From contig JBCDMA010000125.1 in NCBI GenBank assembly GCA_038744645.1, positions 1 to 10,770 of the forward strand: 10,770 nt of DNA, read 5' to 3'. The stretch is from Glaciecola sp038744645. GTDB lineage: Bacteria; Pseudomonadota; Gammaproteobacteria; Enterobacterales; Alteromonadaceae. Each line of letters begins with the position of its first letter. Position 1 is the first letter of the stretch. Under the pieces are notes generated by a model that worked only from the letters and a program-made list of their open reading frames with translations, did no database searches and had not been told where the DNA came from. This document shows, in pieces, positions 5,426 through 10,770 of this stretch. The position numbers and the translations under genes were made by a program.

Positions 5426-5857
5426 ATGCAAGCTATTGTGAATACGTACAACACGCTTTTTGGATGGTTTACTCATCTACAGGCGCCCGCTCTATTGGGC
5501 GCGAGACTTTATGTAGCCTGGGTGTTTTTCAAATCAGGTCTAACTAAAATTAGGGATTGGGAAAGTACTTTATTGCTATTTGAATACGAATACGCAGTAC
5601 CGGTACTTAACTTTGAATTTGCGGCTTATTTAGCCACCTTCGGCGAATTGGTCTTGCCGGTGTTTTTAGCCTTGGGATTATTCACACGACACATGGCCAT
5701 CGGTCTCTTGATTGTAAACTACGTGGCAGTTGCTAGTTTAGAAGACATTCCGGCAGCAGCACTCTATCTTCATCACATTTGGGGACTGCTACTAGTAGCC
5801 AATATTATCTGGGGTGGAGGTAAGCTTTCTGGTGACACCTTTATAAAAGCGAAGTAA
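5426..5857 (+). CDS. bufD: DoxX-family membrane protein BufD
   Basis: A 143-residue inner-membrane protein with four predicted helices: about 22-40 (LLGARLYVAWVFFKSGLTKI), 65-86 (AYLATFGELVLPVFLALGLF), 90-105 and 111-130 (LHHIWGLLLVANIIW). The FKSGLTKI motif after helix 1 and FGELVLPVFLALGLFTR in helix 2 are DoxX hallmarks. DoxX proteins are the usual fourth member of bufferin operons; their biochemical role there is not settled, and a redox or membrane-associated step is possible. AGGAGA lies 9 bp before the ATG. The gene is 151 bp after bufC and ends before a shared bidirectional terminator. An FNR-like box upstream suggests possible extra regulation. Confidence 0.92.
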   Translation: MQAIVNTYNTLFGWFTHLQAPALLGARLYVAWVFFKSGLTKIRDWESTLLLFEYEYAVPVLNFEFAAYLATFGELVLPVFLALGLFTRHMAIGLLIVNYVAVASLEDIPAAALYLHHIWGLLLVANIIWGGGKLSGDTFIKAK

Positions 5858-5880
5858 AAGCATCAGATAGTTTATACATC

Positions 5881-5908
5881 AAAAAGCCCGCAATTAGCGG
5901 GCTTTTTT
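5881..5908. terminator. Bidirectional intrinsic terminator
   Basis: AAAAAGCCCGC, a 5-nt loop AATTA and GCGGGCTTTTTT form a GC-rich stem flanked by A and T runs. It lies between the convergent bufD and serine hydrolase genes, 23 bp after the bufD stop and 3 bp beyond the other stop, and can end transcription from both sides. Confidence 0.9.
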
Positions 5909-5911
5909 GCG

Positions 5912-7555
5912 TTAGCATGAACTCACATTGACGGTGGAACAGGGATTTGATGCCTTTAATGTCATTGGCGTAAAATACATATCACGGTAGGCATGATTGG
6001 GTTTTTGGTGCGTGGAGAAAGGTCGCAGATAAGCGCCTTTAATAATATTGTCTTTACTGACATCGAAATGGATAAATGCATCGCTCTGCGCATTTTCATT
6101 GTCCCAATCGATCTTAAAACTATTGTTTTCAAATGGACTGATAGTGCCAACGAGCGTTTTCATTCTCAATGATTTAATACGGATTGCGCCTTGCTCTTCA
6201 TATATGCTGAGTTGTCCAAACCAACTGTCATTATATTCACCCAAGATTGCTTGTGCAGCAATTGCCATGTCTGCTTTAGCTACCGGTGCTTTATTATTTT
6301 CAATCCAGCGTTTCTGGCGTTTTTCCCGGTAGGTCTTGTATTTTGCAATCCAGTCTATCTGTTCTTCATGTGTAAAAGCTTTGAGGATCGACTGCATGAC
6401 TGCGCCGCGCGCGCCATAGTTCGATCCATTGTTTAAAATGATCACGCCGAGGGATTTTTCAGGTATAAGCCCAATATAGGCTTGATAGCCTGACAGTGTG
6501 CCGGTATGAGAGACAAATTTATATTTACCAAGGTTTGACAGCCGCCAGCCTAACCCATAGCTGCGAAAGTGAGTGCCATCCCATTCATAGTCTTCTTTGC
6601 TGACGCCAAGTAATGTATGACTCTGCCACATCGTACTAAGTTGCCAGATGGAGAAGGGGAGTTTTATTGTCTTCGTTGCTAACGGATTATGTTTAGCATT
6701 GTCCAACAAGGCGTTTAACCATTTTGCCATTTCTGATGCACTGCAGACCAAGCCACCTGCGGCGGCAGACATCAGCGCATCACCTGTGATGGCGTTTCTG
6801 GTGACTGGGTAAAACCCTCTAGTTTCGTTATGTGCATAGCCCATGGCACTGTTTTGCGCGGCTTCATCGGGCATTTCACCGGAGAAACACTGCATATTCA
6901 AAGGCTTGAATATTTGGTTGTCGATAAAGCTTTCAAACGATATGCCGCTGACCTGTTCAATCAACTGGCCTGCAGTAATGTACAATACGTTGCTGTATGC
7001 ATACTCTGCGGAATAGGGTGCGCCAGGGGTGAAATAGCGCAGTCTTTGTACGACTTCATCGCGTTTAAACCCGCTGGGCTCTGGCCAAATTAAGCTATCA
7101 CCTGCACCGCCGACAAGCCCGCTTTGATGTGTCAATAGATCCTTAACAGTGAATCGTTGCGTCGCATACGTATCCTGCAATGCAAAATCTGGTAAGTGTG
7201 CTTTGACTCTGTCATCCCACTTAATTTTTCCTTGGTCGACCAATATAGCAAGGCCAGCAGCAGTAAACGCTTTGCTTACACTGGCCAAGCGAAAATTGGT
7301 TTTATCCGTCGCATTTATGGCATTCTCGATATTAGCCAAGCCGTAGCCCTTGGAATGAATTACCTTGCCTTGATGCACAATGGCAACAGCCATACCCGGT
7401 GTATAAAACTCGTTGAGTGCCCGGTCAATAATCTCATCCAGTGCAATCTGACCCATTGGATGGGTAATTTCGCCGCCAACTGAGTCGACGGATGCAAATA
7501 CGCAGTGTTGCATCTGTGCAAGTGAAAAAGCGAAGAGAAAAATAAAGGGTTTCAT
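5912..7555 (-). CDS. Secreted serine hydrolase, beta-lactamase/class C PBP fold with C-terminal DUF3471
   Basis: A 547-residue exported protein. Residues 1-21 form a signal peptide (MKPFIFLFAFSLAQMQHCVFA), with cleavage likely after VFA. The beta-lactamase domain (about 36-395) has the active-site SVSK (S92, K95), the YSN motif (Y187-N189), AAGGLVCSASEMAKWL and an HTG triad at 350-352. A C-terminal beta-rich domain (about 435-530, ILGEYNDSWFGQLSIYEE...) matches DUF3471. All catalytic motifs are present, so it should be an active periplasmic peptidase, esterase or amidase; the substrate cannot be told, and a true antibiotic-degrading role is not implied. I chose the ATG at 7555, which starts the signal peptide; a TTG at 7582 lies upstream in frame. 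It is 104 bp after the transporter and converges on bufD. Confidence 0.9.
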   Translation of the reverse strand: MKPFIFLFAFSLAQMQHCVFASVDSVGGEITHPMGQIALDEIIDRALNEFYTPGMAVAIVHQGKVIHSKGYGLANIENAINATDKTNFRLASVSKAFTAAGLAILVDQGKIKWDDRVKAHLPDFALQDTYATQRFTVKDLLTHQSGLVGGAGDSLIWPEPSGFKRDEVVQRLRYFTPGAPYSAEYAYSNVLYITAGQLIEQVSGISFESFIDNQIFKPLNMQCFSGEMPDEAAQNSAMGYAHNETRGFYPVTRNAITGDALMSAAAGGLVCSASEMAKWLNALLDNAKHNPLATKTIKLPFSIWQLSTMWQSHTLLGVSKEDYEWDGTHFRSYGLGWRLSNLGKYKFVSHTGTLSGYQAYIGLIPEKSLGVIILNNGSNYGARGAVMQSILKAFTHEEQIDWIAKYKTYREKRQKRWIENNKAPVAKADMAIAAQAILGEYNDSWFGQLSIYEEQGAIRIKSLRMKTLVGTISPFENNSFKIDWDNENAQSDAFIHFDVSKDNIIKGAYLRPFSTHQKPNHAYRDMYFTPMTLKASNPCSTVNVSSC

Positions 7556-7659
7556 TTGATAAAAGCTCACTTCTTTTAACAACGGTGTCTAAGTACTGAT
7601 GACTCTATGCACTCCATTGCATCATTGATGTTCACTTCGTAGCTTGTAACGGCTACTGC

Positions 7660-8550
7660 CTATTTTTGCTTTGACAGTAGCTCAGCGTCAACCGCTTTGG
7701 TGCAGTTTCTATTATAAAATACCAGGGCGGTAGCGCCAATGTACATCACAAGACCATATGCGGCAGGTGCGATTGAAAGCGCTGGTTCCTGTATGAAACT
7801 AATAGCAATGAGCATTGCCATAGTGCTGTTTTGTGTGCCAATTTCTATGCCTAAGGTTGTTTCATCTCTTCTTGGCAATTTACCCAGTTTGCTGACGATG
7901 ATACCCATTATTGTCGCGGCCGCGTTAAGCAATAGAGCATACATAAACACAAGTGGGAAGGCTTCAACCAACATGTCTCGTTCTTTGATACAGATTGCAA
8001 TGATAATCACGATCATGAAAATCATCGCAAGATGTCGAAACAATGACTCGGTTCGCAGTGCAAAATTGGCGAAAAAATGCCTTACTGTCATACCTATGGT
8101 GATTGGCACGAGTGAAATCAACACCAAGCCTAACGACGTCTTGATCAATGAAAACTCTAACGCTTTATCAGTACTAAAATATGCAAGTGCAAACTTGATT
8201 AAGAAAGGCGTCGTGAAAACACACACGACAGTTGTTATTGCCGTTAGTGATACCGAGAGTGCTAGATTCGCCCGTGCGATATGGCTGAATAAATTTGACG
8301 TTGTGCCTCCTGGACACGCCGCAAGCACCATCATGCCAATGGCAATGAAAGTCGGCGCATTAAAGTTTATTGCGAGCATAAATGCCATGATGGGCAACAT
8401 AATCAGTTGTCCCAAAAGTCCAAGTAACACAGGTTTTGGTGCGTAAACTAGTCGAGTAAAGTCGGGTGGTGTGAGGGTAAGCCCCATGCCAAACATAATA
8501 AATGCAAGTATCGCGGGAAGTAACACTTCAGTGAGTACAGAGCCTTCCAT
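7660..8550 (-). CDS. BASS-family (bile acid:sodium symporter-like) transporter
   Basis: A 296-residue inner-membrane protein with about nine or ten hydrophobic helices, the usual bacterial size. It carries the family signatures ACPGGTTSNLFSHIARAN (about 78-95) and GIEIGTQNSTMAMLI (about 234-248). N86, E236 and Q240 match positions that bind sodium in bacterial ASBT homologues, so sodium-coupled uptake of an organic anion is expected. Bacterial members transport varied small organic acids, so bile acid should not be assumed. The ATG has no strong ribosome site. The gene is 70 bp after the phosphotransferase on the same strand with no clear terminator between, so it may be the third gene of a fatty-acid-type operon. 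A weak stem (GCTACTG/CAGTAGC, 7652-7681) spans its stop codon without a T-run. Confidence 0.9.
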   Translation of the reverse strand: MEGSVLTEVLLPAILAFIMFGMGLTLTPPDFTRLVYAPKPVLLGLLGQLIMLPIMAFMLAINFNAPTFIAIGMMVLAACPGGTTSNLFSHIARANLALSVSLTAITTVVCVFTTPFLIKFALAYFSTDKALEFSLIKTSLGLVLISLVPITIGMTVRHFFANFALRTESLFRHLAMIFMIVIIIAICIKERDMLVEAFPLVFMYALLLNAAATIMGIIVSKLGKLPRRDETTLGIEIGTQNSTMAMLIAISFIQEPALSIAPAAYGLVMYIGATALVFYNRNCTKAVDAELLSKQK

Positions 8551-8620
8551 TGGACTAGCTCAGTATATCGAGGTTATTGAGCACTACGAGGTTAATGGGC
8601 ACTTTTTACCTTTTTCTTTT

Positions 8621-9712
8621 TTATCTTTTAATGATTTTTTTGCAGCGATACAGCAGATAGTGCACCAGTAACCATAGTTGTTTATAGGCAGGATTGCGAG
8701 TCTGCTTATGATGAAAACGATAGTAGATTTGCTGAACAATTCCAGCGAGCCTGAATAGCCCATATACTTCATAAAAAGCAAAGTCATCGAGGTCAATATC
8801 TTGTTTATTGCAATAGTACGCCACTATGTCTTTTCTTGTCATCATCCCAGGCAAGTGTGTGGGTTGCCGTCGTGTTTTGCGCGCAAAAAAATCGTCATCC
8901 GCTTGGATCCAGTACGCCAAGGTATTGCCAACATCCATGAGCGGATCGCCTAAGGTAGCAAGTTCCCAGTCAAGCACACCCATAATCTGGCTGGGCGCCT
9001 TGGGATCAAGTACCAAGTTATCCAAGCGATAATCATTGTGCGTGATGCAAATAGTCTCTTTTGTAGGTAGGTTGTTTGCCAACCATTGCATCACGTTTTT
9101 TGCTCTTGGCACGTTCCAGGTTCGGGCTTTTTGATATCGAGTGATCCATCCGTTGATTTGTCGTTCAGCATAACCTGCGCCTTTGCCTATATGCGCTAGG
9201 CCGGTGGCAACATAATCGACATTGTGCAATGCAATAAGCTCATCTAATGCCACTTCGCATAAACGCTTCGCGTCTTTTGGTGTTAACGTTATTCCTTTAG
9301 CAAATTCTCTTCTTGGGATAATGCCGTTGAGTTTTTCCATGACGTAAAACTCAGCGCCGATCACCGATTTATTATCGGAATAGCCAAGCATGATCGGGAC
9401 TTTATCAAACACGGGTTTGAGACTTCGTTGCAAGCGGTATTCGCGACCCATATCGTGCGCACCTTTGGCTTTTGTGCCCTTGGGTGGTCTGCGTAAAATC
9501 AGTGCTCTGTTGTCAAACGAGAGTGAATAGGTCCAGTTTGAAGCACCGCCCGCATATTGGGAGATACGCATGTCTCCTTTGAGATCACCGACGTTGTCTT
9601 CCAACCATTCTCGCAGCGGTCCTATAGCAACTTCTTCGCCTGCTCTAACACGCCCCGCTTTATCTAATAGTGCTTCATCTAAACGTTCATCACATGGTGC
9701 GGTATCGTTCAT
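8621..9712 (-). CDS. APH-fold phosphotransferase, ACAD10/11 kinase-domain type
   Basis: A 363-residue cytosolic kinase-like protein. It has a glycine-rich loop GGASNWTY (55-62), the LILRRPP strand with R74 at the usual lysine region, and E91. The catalytic loop is HNDYRLDN (225-232, D227 as base), and the metal-binding segment is VLDWELATLGDP (D248). This subfamily is the one fused to acyl-CoA dehydrogenase in animal ACAD10/11. Its bacterial member LvaA phosphorylates 4-hydroxyacyl-CoA. The start is 2 bp after the dehydrogenase stop, so the two are translationally coupled and probably act in sequence. An antibiotic-resistance role is unlikely given this context. The C-terminus ends in a basic run (RCKKIIKR). 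Confidence 0.9.
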   Translation of the reverse strand: MNDTAPCDERLDEALLDKAGRVRAGEEVAIGPLREWLEDNVGDLKGDMRISQYAGGASNWTYSLSFDNRALILRRPPKGTKAKGAHDMGREYRLQRSLKPVFDKVPIMLGYSDNKSVIGAEFYVMEKLNGIIPRREFAKGITLTPKDAKRLCEVALDELIALHNVDYVATGLAHIGKGAGYAERQINGWITRYQKARTWNVPRAKNVMQWLANNLPTKETICITHNDYRLDNLVLDPKAPSQIMGVLDWELATLGDPLMDVGNTLAYWIQADDDFFARKTRRQPTHLPGMMTRKDIVAYYCNKQDIDLDDFAFYEVYGLFRLAGIVQQIYYRFHHKQTRNPAYKQLWLLVHYLLYRCKKIIKR

Positions 9713-9714
9713 GA

Positions 9715-10770
9715 TCAGCCGTATTTCTTTAACTCGAGGCGAGATACCATCGCCATATGCACTTCATCGGGGCCATCGGCTAAACGCAACGCCCTTGCCG
9801 CCGCGGCGAACCTAGCCAACGGGAAATCATTGCACATACCACCACCGCCATGCATCTGTACGGCAAAATCCACAACTTCCTGTAACATGTTGGGCACTAT
9901 CACCTTAATCGCAGAAATATCAACCATTGCATCCTTTACGCCAAAGGTGTCGATTCTCCAAGCGGCTTGTAAAGTGAGCAATCTTGCTTGCTCAATCGCC
10001 ATTCGCGCTTTTGCGATGCGTTCTTGGTTACCGCCAAGTTGCACCAGAGACTTGCCAAAAGCGATACGCTTATGGCCTCTGGCAATGGCTAATGACAGTG
10101 CTTTTTCCGCCATGCCGATAGCGCGCATACAGTGGTGAATGCGACCCGGACCCAATCTGCCTTGTGCAATCGTAAAGCCTTTGCCCAACCCGTCGATTAG
10201 ATTACCCAATGGCACGCTTACGTTGCTGAATGTTATTTGACCGTGGCCATAAGGGGCATCATAGTCTCCGTATGCACTGAGCATCCTTTCGATTTTTATC
10301 CCGGGTGTGTTTAATGGAACAACCACCATGCTGTGCTGATGGTGTTTATCATTTTCAGGGTTTGACAGTCCCATAAAGATCATGATTTGTGCGCGCGGAT
10401 GCCCAAGCCCGGTTGACCACCATTTTGTACCATTGAGAATGAGTTCATCTCCGTTACGTTGAATGGTCGCTTGCATATTGGTTGCATCAGACGACGCGAC
10501 ATCAGGCTCTGTCATACCGAAAACCGATCGAATATCGCCGTCGAGTAGGGGCATTAGCCACTTTTGTTTTTGTTGCTCACTGCCAAAGTGATAGAGCACT
10601 TCCATGTTGCCTGTGTCTGGCGCATTGCAGTTAAACACTTCAGGTGCAAACAAAACACTGCCCATGATTTCAGCCAATGGCGCATATTCGGTGGTTGTCA
10701 GCCCTTGCCCCCATTGTTTGTCAGGTAAAAATAGGTTCCATAGTTTTCGCTGTTTTGCTTTGTCTTTTAG
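9715..10770 (-). CDS. Acyl-CoA dehydrogenase, ACAD10/11-like, N-terminus missing
   Basis: The frame runs off the right edge; 351 residues are visible and roughly the first 50-60 are missing. An ATG- or TTG-initiated reading inside the window would be wrong, because LWNLFLPD and GLTTTEYAPLAEIMG upstream are conserved family sequence. FAD/substrate segments include FGMTEPDVASSDATN, GTKWWSTG, GRLGPGRIHHCMRAIGMAEKAL, FGKSLVQLGGNQ and MHGGGGMCNDFPLARF. RLADGPDEVH near the end has Asp where many acyl-CoA dehydrogenases carry a catalytic Glu in this loop, typical for the ACAD10/11 group as I align it. It would act on acyl-CoA, either by ordinary dehydrogenation or, with its phosphotransferase partner, by eliminating phosphate from 4-phosphoacyl-CoA. 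Its stop is 2 bp before the phosphotransferase start. Confidence 0.93.
   Translation of the reverse strand, partial: LKDKAKQRKLWNLFLPDKQWGQGLTTTEYAPLAEIMGSVLFAPEVFNCNAPDTGNMEVLYHFGSEQQKQKWLMPLLDGDIRSVFGMTEPDVASSDATNMQATIQRNGDELILNGTKWWSTGLGHPRAQIMIFMGLSNPENDKHHQHSMVVVPLNTPGIKIERMLSAYGDYDAPYGHGQITFSNVSVPLGNLIDGLGKGFTIAQGRLGPGRIHHCMRAIGMAEKALSLAIARGHKRIAFGKSLVQLGGNQERIAKARMAIEQARLLTLQAAWRIDTFGVKDAMVDISAIKVIVPNMLQEVVDFAVQMHGGGGMCNDFPLARFAAAARALRLADGPDEVHMAMVSRLELKKYG

Noticed and set aside
5303..5916. The 12-mer TTTTGCGTTAGC at 5303-5314 and again at 5905-5916, flanking bufD, as possible mobile-element ends or att sites
   Set aside because: A few identical 12-mers are expected by chance in a window this size; there is no longer repeat, integrase or transposase, and the second copy partly belongs to the terminator T-run.
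5912..7555. Reading the serine hydrolase as an antibiotic-resistance beta-lactamase
   Set aside because: The length, the C-terminal DUF3471 domain and the overall motifs fit the broad serine hydrolase group of unknown substrate, not a dedicated class C beta-lactamase.
7652..7681. A 7-bp stem with a 16-nt loop at the end of the transporter gene
   Set aside because: It spans the stop codon, has a large loop and lacks a T-run on the coding strand, so it is not a convincing terminator.
7739..8446. A 235-codon open frame on the plus strand
   Set aside because: It lies antisense to the BASS transporter, has no recognisable domain, and the opposite strand has clear family motifs.
8569..8594. Direct repeat CGAGGTTA with an 18-bp period upstream of the transporter
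   Set aside because: Only two short copies, a period unlike common operator spacing, and no nearby regulator gene.

Overview
The window looks like chromosomal DNA of a gammaproteobacterium, possibly marine. Gene density is ordinary and the base composition is mid-range. The two-component proteins resemble PhoP/PhoQ-type pairs of Xanthomonas and Pseudomonas, YjbQ is close to the E. coli protein, and an ACAD10/11-like dehydrogenase is paired with a phosphotransferase. No rRNA, tRNA, CRISPR array, insertion sequence or phage gene was seen. The genus cannot be fixed from this sequence.

Layout. (1) 1-2179, minus strand: an envelope-stress type operon. From upstream to downstream it holds a histidine-rich glycine-zipper protein, a small PepSY-domain protein, an OmpR/PhoP-type response regulator and a sensor histidine kinase cut by the left edge. 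A perfect 8-bp direct repeat with an 11-bp period (2161-2179) lies just upstream and is a good candidate for the regulator's own binding site. (2) 2212-2622, minus strand: yjbQ. (3) 2937-5857, plus strand: a complete bufferin cassette, bufA-bufB-bufC-bufD. BufA is a small secreted cysteine-containing DUF2282 peptide. BufB is a DUF692 multinuclear non-heme iron oxidase (MNIO). BufC is its DUF2063 partner and BufD is a DoxX-family membrane protein. A strong intrinsic terminator (3351-3386) separates bufA from bufB. A possible separate promoter lies before bufB, and bufD follows a 151-bp gap holding an FNR-like box. (4) 5881-5908: a bidirectional terminator shared by bufD and the convergent gene. 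(5) 5912-10770, minus strand: a secreted beta-lactamase-fold serine hydrolase, a BASS-family (bile acid:sodium symporter) transporter, an APH-fold phosphotransferase, and an acyl-CoA dehydrogenase cut by the right edge.

How the parts may work together. Known bufferin systems make a copper-binding, cysteine-modified periplasmic peptide. BufB with BufC modifies precursor cysteines in the cytosol before export. Here the precursor appears transcriptionally separated from its enzymes, which would give much peptide and little enzyme. The dehydrogenase and phosphotransferase genes are 2 bp apart and match the pair used to break down 4-hydroxyacyl-CoAs by phosphorylation and elimination (LvaA/LvaC in Pseudomonas putida, ACAD10/11 in animals). 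The neighbouring BASS transporter could import an organic anion, but that link is only positional.

The most notable content is the intact buf cassette with its unusual internal terminator and separate promoter signals. The family itself is already described; the regulatory layout is what deserves a second look.
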